Below are positions 24,429 through 33,192 of a DNA stretch of 43,063 bases, piece by piece. Source of the stretch: an uncultured Lachnospiraceae bacterium (GTDB lineage Bacteria; Bacillota; Clostridia; Lachnospirales; Lachnospiraceae); contig CAJUCN010000021.1 of the NCBI GenBank assembly GCA_910585005.1, positions 1 through 43,063 on the forward strand, read 5' to 3'. A program made the position numbers and the translations under genes. The notes beneath the pieces are model-generated. The model was not told where the DNA came from. It ran no database searches and saw only the letters and a list, made by a program, of their open reading frames with translations. Position 1 is the stretch's first letter. Every line of letters starts with the position of its first letter.

Positions 24429-25196
24429 CTAATTTATCCCATAAAATGATTTTGCATTATTGCTTGTTATTTCAAGTACCTTTTCCCTGCTTATCCCTTT
24501 CAACTCTGCCAGCTTGTCCGCTACATAAATAAGATATTCAGACTGGTTCCTTTTTCCGCGATATGGCTCTGGCGCCAGGTAGGGGCAGTCTGTTTCCAAT
24601 AATATCCTCTCCATGGGAAGATGGCAGACCGTTTCCTTTAATTTTTTTGAATTTTTAAATGTAAGGACTCCCCCTATGCCGAAATAATAATCCATAGCCA
24701 AATATTCCCTCGCTATCTCCCAAGAGTACGAAAAGCAATGGATCACTCCCCTCACCTTATGGCTATCCCATTCCTTCAAAATTTCCAAAGTATCCGCAGC
24801 CGCATCCCTAGAGTGAATGATCACAGGCAGTTTCATTTCCCCTGCCAGTTCTAACTGCATCTGAAACCATCTCTTCTGGATTTCCCTATCCGGTTCCGGC
24901 CAATAATAATCAAGCCCAATCTCTCCAATTGCAACAATCTTTTCTCTCCTGGCAGCTTCCCCAATCCATTCCATATCTCTAATTGTAAGTTCGCCAGTTT
25001 CCGAAGGATGAATACCTACAGACCCATATATAAAAGAATATTTCTCTGTCAGTTCCAATATCTTAGGAAGCGAAGCAAGGCTAGCCCCTGCATTTACAAT
25101 ACACTCAACTCCATTTTCCTGCATACCAAAAAGCAGTTCTTCCCTGTCCTCGTCAAAGGCTTCATCATCATAATGTGCATGTGTATCAAATATCAT
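24429..25196 (-). CDS. tatD: TatD family metal-dependent DNase
   Basis: The 255-residue TIM-barrel hydrolase has the TatD metal ligands: DTHAHYDD at residues 4-11, GEIGLDYYWP near 93-102, the HSRDA segment near 128-132, HCFSYS near 153-158 and LLETDCPYLAPEPYRG near 202-217. TatD proteins cleave DNA exonucleolytically, and some are linked to repair or to D-aminoacyl removal. The ATG follows GAGGTG by five bases. It begins the tatD-rsmA unit, and its promoter overlaps that of the divergent tRNA-Lys. Confidence 0.95.
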   Translation of the reverse strand: MIFDTHAHYDDEAFDEDREELLFGMQENGVECIVNAGASLASLPKILELTEKYSFIYGSVGIHPSETGELTIRDMEWIGEAARREKIVAIGEIGLDYYWPEPDREIQKRWFQMQLELAGEMKLPVIIHSRDAAADTLEILKEWDSHKVRGVIHCFSYSWEIAREYLAMDYYFGIGGVLTFKNSKKLKETVCHLPMERILLETDCPYLAPEPYRGKRNQSEYLIYVADKLAELKGISREKVLEITSNNAKSFYGIN

Positions 25197-25229
25197 AAAA
25201 ACACCTCAAAAAAATTTTTTAAAAAAAGC

Positions 25230-25258
25230 TTGCAAACCAAAAGACATTATACTATAAT
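25230..25258 (+). promoter_or_regulatory. Promoter of tRNA-Lys
   Basis: TTGCAA (25230-25235), a 17-bp spacer and TATAAT (25253-25258) lie 41 bases upstream of the tRNA. It overlaps a weaker leftward promoter for tatD. Confidence 0.75.
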
Positions 25259-25274
25259 AACTCTTGCGTTGTAA
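25245..25274 (-). promoter_or_regulatory. Probable tatD promoter, overlapping the tRNA-Lys promoter
   Basis: On the minus strand TTACAA (25269-25274), an 18-bp spacer and TATAAT (25245-25250) could serve tatD. The -10 is perfect and the -35 weak. Confidence 0.45.
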
Positions 25275-25299
25275 ATGAAACAACTTATAAATTTGATAT

Positions 25300-25372
25300 G
25301 CGTCTTTAGCTCAGTTGGTAGAGCACCTGACTCTTAATCAGGGTGTCCAGGGTTCGAGCCCCTGAAGACGCA
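25300..25372 (+). tRNA. tRNA-Lys(CUU)
   Basis: The 73-nt gene folds as a standard tRNA. The acceptor is GCGTCTT paired with AAGACGC plus discriminator A. The anticodon stem CCTGA/TCAGG closes CTCTTAA, giving CUU, which reads AAG. The T arm has GGTTCGAGCC. CCA is not encoded. It is a single-gene unit with its own promoter and terminator. Confidence 0.96.
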
Positions 25373-25377
25373 CTATG

Positions 25378-25425
25378 AGTACCATTTTTGAGGACGTATG
25401 AGCCTTGGGGATGGTGCTTTTTATT
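25378..25425 (+). terminator. Intrinsic terminator of tRNA-Lys
   Basis: AGTACCAT (25378-25385) pairs with ATGGTGCT (25411-25418) across a long loop and is followed by TTTTTATTT. The loop of about 25 nt is long for a terminator, but the U-tract is good. Confidence 0.6.
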
Positions 25426-25432
25426 TCTATAT

Positions 25433-25462
25433 CAAAAACCGCCAGATTTACTCTGACGGTTT
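25433..25462 (-). terminator. Intrinsic terminator of the GGDEF-EAL gene
   Basis: On the minus strand AAACCGTCAG (25453-25462) pairs with CTGGCGGTTT (25436-25445), with one G-U pair, and is followed by T residues. The stop codon of the gene lies in the loop. Confidence 0.8.
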
Positions 25463-27664
25463 TAATAGTTTCTCAAATTCTTCAGGCGGCATAGGCTTGT
25501 AAAAATAAAACCCCTGCACGCATCTGCTTCCCTGTTCCCTGATAAACTCTACCTGTTCCATTGTTTCTACACCCTCTGAAACCACTTTGAATCCCAGGTT
25601 TTCTGCAAGCTGCATCATTGCCGAAATAACTGCCCGGCTTTTACCATCCAATTGGTTTTTTAGGAAAAATCCTCCATCTAATTTAATCACATCTACCGGC
25701 AGGGATTTCATCAGGCTTAACGTTGAAAATCCCGCGCCAAAATCATCCATGGAAGTAATGTATCCGATATCTTTCATCTGTTTAATCATATCCACAAGAC
25801 GTTCCGTATCCTCAAAAAAGACGCTCTCCGTAATTTCCAATTCAATCTGTTCCGGCTTCAGTCCATATTTATCACTTAAGCTCTTCATATAAACCGGAAG
25901 ATTATCATTTAATAAATGAAGCCTGGAAACATTCACAGAAACCAATGGCACCTTCCTGCCTTCATCCTGCCATTTTTTGATAAGCCGGAACGTTTCTTCA
26001 TAAACATATTTATCAATTTCCACGATCAAGCCACTTTCTTCCGCAAGAGGAATAAACCTTCCAGGCGAAATTATGTGCTGATCCTTATCAACCAGCCTTA
26101 CCAGGGCCTCTGCACCAATGATCTCGTTCGTTACAATATCTACCTTGGGTTGGAAATATACTTTGAAATATCCCCTTTGCAGGCAATTTTTCATGGTTCT
26201 GTTTGTTTCCTCGCGTTCTTTCTCCTGAAGTTCAAATTCTTTAGAGTATACATAAACGCCACCCGTCTCATATATATTTTTAAGGGCAACCTTTCTTGCC
26301 TTCATTGCCCTGTCAAGACAACGGCTGATATATTCTTCTCTGCCGGAAATATCATAAACGCCGGCAAAACAATTAATGGAAATATTAGGGAACCGTTCCC
26401 GAAACAAATCCGTCAGAGTACTGGAAAGTTCCCCCACCCTCTGGCTCATCCGTTCCACGGATCTCCGGTTGACCAGGATAGCAAAATCATCCCCTTTGAT
26501 ACGGCAGATCAGTTCGCCATCACGAAGCCCTATGGTCACTTCTTCCGCAAACTTACGCAGAACCTGATCTCCGACTTCATAACCATATTCATCATTGATT
26601 CTGGAAAAGTCCTGAATCCCCATAAATACGAGAGCAAACGATCCCTTTTCCTTTTTTATTATCCTTACAGCCTCAAGTTTAAACTTTTCGTAAGAAAGCA
26701 CCCCTGTTAACTGGTCCTCTCCCTTCACACGTTCCAAAAATGCAGTCACATTAGACTTACAAAGTAAAAATTGTCTGGCCCCGGATTCCCGGTCCATAAC
26801 CGATGCCGTCAGCGTATACCAATTGTCTTCTTCACTGTCATAAGTTTCCACAATACTCTGTTCTTCACCGGCCTGACAGGCCTTGATCGGACAGGCCTGA
26901 CAGGGCGCTTTCCTGCCCATAAACGCCTCATAACAAAGCTGCCCGTATTTTGCATCCGGATAACATTCTCTCGCGTAATGGCTCATATACCGAATCCGGT
27001 AATCCTGTTCTCCAACTACATAGTAGATCAGATTTTGCACATCCATTGCCTTCTTGCCAACAACATACTCCGCCTCCAGTTCCGCCTTCATCTGCCTCCG
27101 GAGCATATAGCTGGAAATCATTTTCGTGATACTGGACAAGGTAGCGATCTCCGCTTTGCTCCAATCCCTTTCCTTCCAGCTCTCAAAGGTAAGTACCCCT
27201 GCCATTTTGCCACTATCTAAAATTGGGAACTGGACTGCTGACACAGGAACCTTGTTCATGGCATAAATATCTCTTCCATAATCCTCTTTCCCATCCTTAC
27301 CACCAGTTAGGATATTATATTCAAGCTCCTGATAGTACTGTTCCATTATAAACCAGTTAATACTGGCGCTCTGCTCCATCTTTTCAAGATCGTTTCCGTC
27401 ATCTTCTCTTACCCATCTGGAGGTGACACGAATTTTCCGGTTCACCTTATCCCACTCCATAAGCGTACTTCTATCTAAAGAAAAACGAAGACTCACTTCC
27501 TCGAAAATTTTATGGATTGCCTGGTAAAAATTCCTCTCACTGCTTATTGTCGCAAAAGAGTAATCAAATAATTCCTTATTAATATTGACAACCTGCTGTT
27601 CGGGTGAGAAATCCTGCTTATCCTTTTCGCTCTTTCTAACCGCTGCCCCTTGATCCGTACCCAT
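25448..27664 (-). CDS. GAF-PAS-GGDEF-EAL protein, probable c-di-GMP phosphodiesterase
   Basis: The 738-residue protein has a GAF-like region (about 30-200), a PAS-like region (about 210-310) containing a Cys cluster (PCQACPIKAC), then GGDEF and EAL domains. The GGDEF motif is changed to KGDDF in RIKGDDFAIL, so cyclase activity is unlikely. The EAL domain keeps its key residues: EALVRL, the N of VNVS, ELEITES, SMDDFGAGFS, the K of VIKLDGGF, and SEGVET. The likely job is to hydrolyse c-di-GMP under control of a sensed signal. No membrane helix is seen. The ATG follows AAGGGAG. Its own promoter and terminator make it a single-gene unit. Confidence 0.88.
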   Translation of the reverse strand: MGTDQGAAVRKSEKDKQDFSPEQQVVNINKELFDYSFATISSERNFYQAIHKIFEEVSLRFSLDRSTLMEWDKVNRKIRVTSRWVREDDGNDLEKMEQSASINWFIMEQYYQELEYNILTGGKDGKEDYGRDIYAMNKVPVSAVQFPILDSGKMAGVLTFESWKERDWSKAEIATLSSITKMISSYMLRRQMKAELEAEYVVGKKAMDVQNLIYYVVGEQDYRIRYMSHYARECYPDAKYGQLCYEAFMGRKAPCQACPIKACQAGEEQSIVETYDSEEDNWYTLTASVMDRESGARQFLLCKSNVTAFLERVKGEDQLTGVLSYEKFKLEAVRIIKKEKGSFALVFMGIQDFSRINDEYGYEVGDQVLRKFAEEVTIGLRDGELICRIKGDDFAILVNRRSVERMSQRVGELSSTLTDLFRERFPNISINCFAGVYDISGREEYISRCLDRAMKARKVALKNIYETGGVYVYSKEFELQEKEREETNRTMKNCLQRGYFKVYFQPKVDIVTNEIIGAEALVRLVDKDQHIISPGRFIPLAEESGLIVEIDKYVYEETFRLIKKWQDEGRKVPLVSVNVSRLHLLNDNLPVYMKSLSDKYGLKPEQIELEITESVFFEDTERLVDMIKQMKDIGYITSMDDFGAGFSTLSLMKSLPVDVIKLDGGFFLKNQLDGKSRAVISAMMQLAENLGFKVVSEGVETMEQVEFIREQGSRCVQGFYFYKPMPPEEFEKLLKPSE

Positions 27665-27715
27665 TGTATGCTCCCTTACATGCCCCTTATCTCTACAATC
27701 CCTAGAAATATTATT

Positions 27716-27744
27716 ATTATAACATCCTGTCAGTTCCCATACAA
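27716..27744 (-). promoter_or_regulatory. Promoter of the GGDEF-EAL gene
   Basis: On the minus strand TTGTAT (27739-27744), a 17-bp spacer and TATAAT (27716-27721) with an extended -10 TG lie about 50 bases upstream of the ATG. Confidence 0.65.
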
Positions 27745-27763
27745 TAGGACTTTCTGTACATCT

Positions 27764-28636
27764 CTACATCACATGTTGTTTTTTAAACTGTTTAGGAGTG
27801 ACCCCTTTCCACTTCCTAAAAGTTTTGATTAGATGTGAACTGTCTGAAAATCCTGTTTCCTGGCTAATGTAGCTCAAATCAAAGTCCGTAAATAAAAGCA
27901 TGTCCGCCGCCTTGCTTACTCTGATAAACTCAATATATTCTTTGCAGGAACGTCCATAATACTGCTTAAAGTTTTTTGCAAAATAAGAATAACTCATATT
28001 ACACATATCTGCCAGCTCTTCTACCTTGATCGGCTCCCCGGCATGAGCATCAATATATGCAGTGATTGCATGGATAGAGTCTGACTCTGTGGCACGGGAC
28101 ACTGCCTGATCCGTATTAAACCCATTTTCCCTCCAGATCCGTATCAAATGCATCAAAAGATAGCATATTTTGTTGTGCACGATGATGTCATACCCGTAAT
28201 TTTTTTCCCATAGCTCCCGGCGGCACTCCTCCAAAATGTCCTTTACTTGCAAGGAACTGATCATCTCTTCTCTAAAGCAAATATCGGCCTCAGCGCTTTT
28301 GCTTGCACTCTCTAAAATCACTCTCAAACGGGGGGCATAACTGTTTTCCGTATATAACTTATTAACATCAAATTTAATACCTTCAAATTTAAGAGGTATA
28401 TTCGTAGCCGTATAAATGGCATGAATAGACTCCGGTGCGAAAAGGATCATATCGCCTGCCTCCACCACATAGCTTTTCCCGTCGCACTCCACCAAGCCCG
28501 TCCCTTCCAGCATATAAACGATTTCCATAAAATAATGCCAGTGGGGACGTATGGGAAACGCCATGTTGGATGTATCATATAAAAAGGCCTCGTAAGGAGA
28601 CTCTAAGGTGTCACAATACTCAAATAAATACTGCAT
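27764..28636 (-). CDS. AraC family transcriptional regulator
   Basis: The 290-residue protein has an N-terminal cupin (about residues 15-110), with RPHWHYFMEIVYMLEG and GDMILFAPESIHAI, and a C-terminal double helix-turn-helix (about 190-288), including VEELADMCNMSYSYFAKNFK and the typical ISQETGFSDSSHLIKTFRKW. It would sense a sugar or glycan fragment in the cytosol. It is divergent from the GH9-GH113 operon with 132 bases between, so it most likely controls that operon. The ATG follows CCAGGAGAAAATT. A TATAAT at 28679-28684 (minus strand) is its probable -10. Confidence 0.93.
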   Translation of the reverse strand: MQYLFEYCDTLESPYEAFLYDTSNMAFPIRPHWHYFMEIVYMLEGTGLVECDGKSYVVEAGDMILFAPESIHAIYTATNIPLKFEGIKFDVNKLYTENSYAPRLRVILESASKSAEADICFREEMISSLQVKDILEECRRELWEKNYGYDIIVHNKICYLLMHLIRIWRENGFNTDQAVSRATESDSIHAITAYIDAHAGEPIKVEELADMCNMSYSYFAKNFKQYYGRSCKEYIEFIRVSKAADMLLFTDFDLSYISQETGFSDSSHLIKTFRKWKGVTPKQFKKQHVM

Positions 28637-28768
28637 AATTTTCTCCTGGATAGATTTTTACAATTTTCATATGACTCTATTATAGCGGAAAAACTTTTTC
28701 AATGCTATATTTTTTTTATTGTTATATCCAGCATCATAATTCATTTACGAAGAAAGGGATCACACGGT
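28637..28768. promoter_or_regulatory. Divergent control region between araC-type gene and GH9 operon
   Basis: The region is very AT-rich. A minus-strand TATAAT (28679-28684) with a poor TAGCAT 17 bp upstream probably starts the regulator gene. For the GH9 operon, AAAGGG lies 10 bases before the ATG, but no clear sigma-A promoter is visible, which fits a promoter that needs an activator. No catabolite-response (cre) site was found. Confidence 0.5.
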
Positions 28769-31249
28769 ATGAAAAAAGCAGGCACAGGATTTCAATTGGA
28801 CACCACTACCGGGTATTTCCGGAATCAAGGCGTGAACGTAATGGCATTTGATGACATTTACCCAGTAGGGCATCAGTCCGGAGTAAGTCTCATTATGCAC
28901 GGGCATCGGGTTGCAACCAACGGTGATATTCGTTTTGAACAAACACCAGGTCAATGGCAGCCTACTCCCAAACAAGAAAAACGCGAGTTGAACGAAGCGG
29001 AAAATACAATTTCTACCATTTTAAGTTATCCGGATTTTTCCGCACATTTAAATGGATTTAATCCTATGATCTATCCGGATTATCAATTTGAATATGAAGT
29101 GAAAGTAAAAGGGACAGACGATGGTATCGTTGTGACCGTAGATTTAGATAAGCCAATACCTGATGAGTTTGTGGGAAAAATGTGTTTTAACCTGGAACTT
29201 TTCCCTGGATCATTATTTGGGAAACCTTGGATTATGGATCAAAAACAGGGAATTTTCCCACGTCAGGCCAATGGTCCTACTTTGTCAATGCCTTCCAATT
29301 ATCTTCACTCAGGAAATATTCCCGGGCCTGATACAAAGGTTGACAAAAAGAGACTTTCCGGCGACAATAAAGGGTATAACCCTATCATAGCTGATGATAT
29401 CATCGCTATGCCTTATGCGGTAGGTAAATGCTTTACCGTACGTCCTGATGATCCTGATAACCGGTTTACCATTGAAACCAAGGGATCTGATTTAAAATTA
29501 TATGATGGGCGTATGAATCATAATAATGGCTGGTTTGTTATCAGCAGTGAAGTTCCTGCCGGCGTATCCAAAAATGCGATTCACTGGGTTATCACCCCCA
29601 ATGTGGTAGAAGATTGGATCTATCCTCCAGTGGTTCAGGTTTCACAGGTGGGGTACCATCCTGGGCAGCCCAAAAAAGCGGTTATCGAGTTAGACAACCG
29701 GGATACGAAATTTGAAAACGCAGCCCTCTGCAAAATAACTGAAAATGGAGAACAGCCATTCATTACCCTGGAAAAACAGGAATGGGGAAACTTCCTCCGG
29801 TATCATTATTTAATCTTTGATTTTTCTGACGTAAAAGAAGAAGGATTATACAAAGTGCGGTACGGTTCCTCTGAGTCTTCCATTTTCCGGATTGCTCATG
29901 ATGTTTATGACCGCGGTGTATGGCAGCCTGTGCTTGAATATTTTCTTCCTGTACAGATGTGTCATATGCGGGTAAATGAAAAATATCGTGTATGGCATGG
30001 TCTGTGCCACAATGATGACGCCCGCATGGCTCCTGTCAACTGCAGGATTTTTGACGGATATGAACAGGGTCCTTCCACATTGACGAAATATCAGCCTGGG
30101 GATTTTGTTCCTGGATTAAACGCAGGGGGTTGGCATGATGCAGGGGATTTTGACTTGCGTGTAGAGTCACAATCCGGTGAAACATATATCCTTACATTAG
30201 CTTATGAGGCTTTCCATGTGGATTACGATGCAACTACGATTGACCAGGAAGCAAAAGTTACAGAAATCCACCAGCCTGATGGCAAAAATGACATCCTTCA
30301 GCAGATTGAACATGGTTTATTGACTGTTGTCGGCGGTTATAGATCCTTAGGACGTCTCTACCGGGGTATTATTTCCAACAGCTTACGGCAATATGTCCAC
30401 CTGGGAGACAGCGCTGCCATGACAAACGGCATTGCAGATGACGAAGATGACCGCTGGGTATTTACAGAAGAAAATCCTGCCCGCGAATTATCCACCGCCG
30501 CACACTTAGCTGCAGCATTCCGCGCAATGAAAGGATTTAACGACACCCTTGGCAAGCAGGCCCTGGAAGCTGCATCTGAACTTTTTGAGGTAACCGATGG
30601 AACCGGAAAAGCAGAATCTGCTAAGATCCATGCTGCTGCAGAATTGTATTTATCCACCGGCGAACAAAAATATAAAGATTACTTACTTTCAGAAACAGAA
30701 TATATTACTGCCAATATTGACACTGTAGGCTGGATCGTCTGCCGTGTACTGAAAGCCCTTGATGACCAAGCGTTTTCAAATACGATTGCAGATTCCATGC
30801 AGGCTTTAAAAGAGCGTCTCGACCAATTAAGTGCAGAAACGCCTTATGGAATTCCTTATCACCCTTATATTTGGGGTGCAGGCTGGAACATTCAAACCAT
30901 TGGTTTCCAGTATTACTATCTGCATGAGGCATTCCCCAATATATTTGAGCCTGATTTGATCTTCAATGCTCTGAACTTTGTACTTGGCTGTCATCCTGGT
31001 TCAAATACTTCATCCTTTGCTTCCGGTGTTGGCACTAAGTCAACCACTGTTGCATATGGCCTCAACCGGGCAGATTGGTCTTATGTACCCGGAGGTGTGG
31101 TTTCCGGTACCGCGCTGATCCGTCCTGATTTTCCGGAACTGTTGGAGTTCCCATATCTGTGGCAGCAGATGGAGTATGTACTGGGTGGCGGTTCTTCCAA
31201 TTACATGTTCCTTGTACTGGCAACACAGTACCTTTTAAATAAAAACTAA
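28769..31249 (+). CDS. Cytosolic glycoside hydrolase family 9 enzyme with N-terminal extension
   Basis: The 826-residue protein has an unassigned N-terminal region (1-280), a cellulase-type Ig-like domain (about 288-375, starting PVVQVSQVGYHPGQPKKAV) and a GH9 (alpha/alpha)6 barrel (about 378-820). The catalytic base motif GGWHDAGDFD is at 453-462 and the probable acid Glu is E802 near the end (QQMEYVLGGGSSN). The segment with CHPGSNTSSFASGVGTKSTT matches the late barrel motif. There is no signal peptide, so it acts in the cytosol on imported oligosaccharides, unlike most cellulases. Substrate cannot be read; beta-glucan, chitobiose-like or other beta-linked oligomers are possible. It is the first gene of a three-gene operon. 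Confidence 0.85.
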   Translation: MKKAGTGFQLDTTTGYFRNQGVNVMAFDDIYPVGHQSGVSLIMHGHRVATNGDIRFEQTPGQWQPTPKQEKRELNEAENTISTILSYPDFSAHLNGFNPMIYPDYQFEYEVKVKGTDDGIVVTVDLDKPIPDEFVGKMCFNLELFPGSLFGKPWIMDQKQGIFPRQANGPTLSMPSNYLHSGNIPGPDTKVDKKRLSGDNKGYNPIIADDIIAMPYAVGKCFTVRPDDPDNRFTIETKGSDLKLYDGRMNHNNGWFVISSEVPAGVSKNAIHWVITPNVVEDWIYPPVVQVSQVGYHPGQPKKAVIELDNRDTKFENAALCKITENGEQPFITLEKQEWGNFLRYHYLIFDFSDVKEEGLYKVRYGSSESSIFRIAHDVYDRGVWQPVLEYFLPVQMCHMRVNEKYRVWHGLCHNDDARMAPVNCRIFDGYEQGPSTLTKYQPGDFVPGLNAGGWHDAGDFDLRVESQSGETYILTLAYEAFHVDYDATTIDQEAKVTEIHQPDGKNDILQQIEHGLLTVVGGYRSLGRLYRGIISNSLRQYVHLGDSAAMTNGIADDEDDRWVFTEENPARELSTAAHLAAAFRAMKGFNDTLGKQALEAASELFEVTDGTGKAESAKIHAAAELYLSTGEQKYKDYLLSETEYITANIDTVGWIVCRVLKALDDQAFSNTIADSMQALKERLDQLSAETPYGIPYHPYIWGAGWNIQTIGFQYYYLHEAFPNIFEPDLIFNALNFVLGCHPGSNTSSFASGVGTKSTTVAYGLNRADWSYVPGGVVSGTALIRPDFPELLEFPYLWQQMEYVLGGGSSNYMFLVLATQYLLNKN

Positions 31250-31290
31250 TATTGCTACGGCACTTGACAGACAAATACAGGAGGATAAGC

Positions 31291-32214
31291 ATGGAATTTA
31301 TTAAAGGCTTTACTTTTTTATTAACGCCCAGTAAAACCCAGGGGTTTGCTGACCAAAAGACTATGGATTCCCTTACATTGCTAAAAGAAAGCACAAATTG
31401 TGATCATATCATTTTAGCATTGGGAGCTTTACAAGATACTCCCCATTCAGAAAAGATTGATATTACCGGGCCGCATATTCCAACCGATGAAGAACTTTTA
31501 AAAGTCATTGAACATGCAAGGACTTTGGGCTTAAAGATCATTTTAAAACCTATGTTAAACTGCCGTGACGGCGAGTGGAGGGCATTTATCAACTTTTTTG
31601 ATCATGAAGTGCCCTGCGAACCGAAATGGAGCGTTTGGTTTGAAAACTATATGTCCTATATTTTACACTATGCAGAGTTGGCCCAGCAGACAAACTGTGA
31701 GATGCTAATGATCGGCTGCGAAATGGTAATGACTGAGCGGAAAGAAGAATATTGGCGTGAACTGGTAAGAAGGGTGCGCCAGGTATATCATGGACCTGTT
31801 ACTTACAACACCGACAAATATCAGGAAGGTGAAGTTAAATGGTGGGATTGTCTGGATGTAATTTCCGCCAGCGGCTATTATCCTACAGGAAAATGGGAAG
31901 AAAACTTAGATAGGATCGAACAGGTAGTCAAAAAATTTAATAAACCGTTCTTCTTCGCAGAATGTGGCTGTATGTGCAAAGAGGGCTGTACGGTAGCGCC
32001 TAATGACTGGACTTATCAAGGAAAATATAATCTGCAGATCCAAGCTGATTACTTTAAAGAAATGTTTGAAGCATGCAGTAAAAGAAGCTGGGTAGAAGGA
32101 TATGGTTTTTGGGCCTGGACAAACGTCCTAAATGACAGCGAAGATTTAGACGACGGATACGGCGTATATGGAAAACCTTCTTGCCAGGTCATTAAAGATT
32201 TTTATACAAAGTAA
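31291..32214 (+). CDS. GH113-like glycoside hydrolase, first tandem copy
   Basis: This 307-residue TIM-barrel protein resembles GH113 (clan A, beta-mannanases) in its overall plan, but the match is by eye. The probable acid/base is E144 in LMIGCEMVM and the nucleophile E224 in FFFAECGCM. WAWTNVL and GVYGKPSCQVIKDFY near the end fit the family. There is no signal peptide, so it is cytosolic. The ATG at 31291 follows AGGAGG at ideal spacing; a longer reading from 31252 is not supported. It starts 41 bases after GH9 and 11 bases before its paralog. The substrate is unknown. Confidence 0.78.
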   Translation: MEFIKGFTFLLTPSKTQGFADQKTMDSLTLLKESTNCDHIILALGALQDTPHSEKIDITGPHIPTDEELLKVIEHARTLGLKIILKPMLNCRDGEWRAFINFFDHEVPCEPKWSVWFENYMSYILHYAELAQQTNCEMLMIGCEMVMTERKEEYWRELVRRVRQVYHGPVTYNTDKYQEGEVKWWDCLDVISASGYYPTGKWEENLDRIEQVVKKFNKPFFFAECGCMCKEGCTVAPNDWTYQGKYNLQIQADYFKEMFEACSKRSWVEGYGFWAWTNVLNDSEDLDDGYGVYGKPSCQVIKDFYTK

Positions 32215-32225
32215 AAGGAGAGTTT

Positions 32226-33155
32226 ATGCGGTTTATAAAAGGAGTTACATTTGCCCCATTTTGTCCAAAAGGCAGTTTTCAAAAAAAAGAAGCCTATGAA
32301 AGTTTTGATAATTTAGTGCGCTGTACTGGTGCAAACTTTATCACACTTGTCCCGAATGCGCTACAGGAGACTCCCCAGTCGGAAGATATCTCTTATTCGT
32401 CCTACGCGACTTTATCCGATGAGGAATTGATCCAAATGATTGATTATATCCACAGCGCTGGCCTGGCTATTGCTTTGAAACCTGTTGTGAACTGTATGAA
32501 TGGAACCTGGCGTGCACACATTAATTTCTTTGACAAGGACATACATTGTGAACCTAAATGGTGTAATTGGTTTGCATCCTATACGAAATTTATGCTTCAC
32601 TATGCTAAACTTGCTGAAGAAACAGGCTGTGAAATGTTTATAGCTGGCTGTGAGATGGTCATGTCAGAGCGAAGGACTGCAGAATGGAGAAAACTGATTT
32701 CCGATATACGGGGCGTTTACCATGGACCTGTAACTTATAATTCTGATAAGTATCAGGAAGACAACGTCACCTGGTGGGACTGCCTGGATTATATCTGTAC
32801 CAATGGGTATTATCCTGCCAATGATTGGGAACAAGAACTTGACCGCATTGAACAAATTGTTAAAAAGTATCAAAAGCCCTTCTTTTTTGCCGAATGTGGA
32901 TGCATGTCCACGGAAGGATCCTCTAAAGCGCCTAATGACTGGACTCATCATGGCGATGTTAACTTAAAAGAACAGGCCGATTGGTACACAACTATGTTTG
33001 AAGCCTGCCGGAAGCGAAGCTGGATAGAAGGTTTTTGCCTTTGGGACTGGCCTTGGAAACAATATTCGCCTGCCAAAGCAGAAACACATTGCGGCTACGA
33101 TATTTTTGCAAAACCCGCGCAGGAAGTCGTAAAAAAATATTACGACATGTTATAA
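32226..33155 (+). CDS. GH113-like glycoside hydrolase, second tandem copy
   Basis: This 309-residue paralog of the preceding protein shares long identical stretches (VYHGPVTYN, DKYQE, WWDCLD, FFFAECGCM, APNDWT). The probable catalytic pair is E143 in FIAGCEMVM and E223 in FFFAECGCM. The two copies differ near the end: this one has GFCLWDWPWKQYSPAKAETHCGYDIFAKPA, seen in two parts, where the first has an Asp-rich loop. The loop faces the active site in GH113, so substrate preference probably differs. The ATG follows AAAGGAGAG. A bidirectional terminator follows at 33193-33226. Confidence 0.78.
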   Translation: MRFIKGVTFAPFCPKGSFQKKEAYESFDNLVRCTGANFITLVPNALQETPQSEDISYSSYATLSDEELIQMIDYIHSAGLAIALKPVVNCMNGTWRAHINFFDKDIHCEPKWCNWFASYTKFMLHYAKLAEETGCEMFIAGCEMVMSERRTAEWRKLISDIRGVYHGPVTYNSDKYQEDNVTWWDCLDYICTNGYYPANDWEQELDRIEQIVKKYQKPFFFAECGCMSTEGSSKAPNDWTHHGDVNLKEQADWYTTMFEACRKRSWIEGFCLWDWPWKQYSPAKAETHCGYDIFAKPAQEVVKKYYDML

Positions 33156-33192
33156 ATTGCTTACATCTTTTTAGCTACTATATCCCCTTTTT

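Noticed and set aside
25916..26710. 264-residue plus-strand reading frame opposite the GGDEF-EAL gene
   Set aside because: The minus strand has intact EAL and GGDEF-type motifs throughout, so this is a shadow.
28637..28768. Catabolite repression site before the GH9 operon
   Set aside because: No sequence close to the cre consensus was found in the intergenic region.
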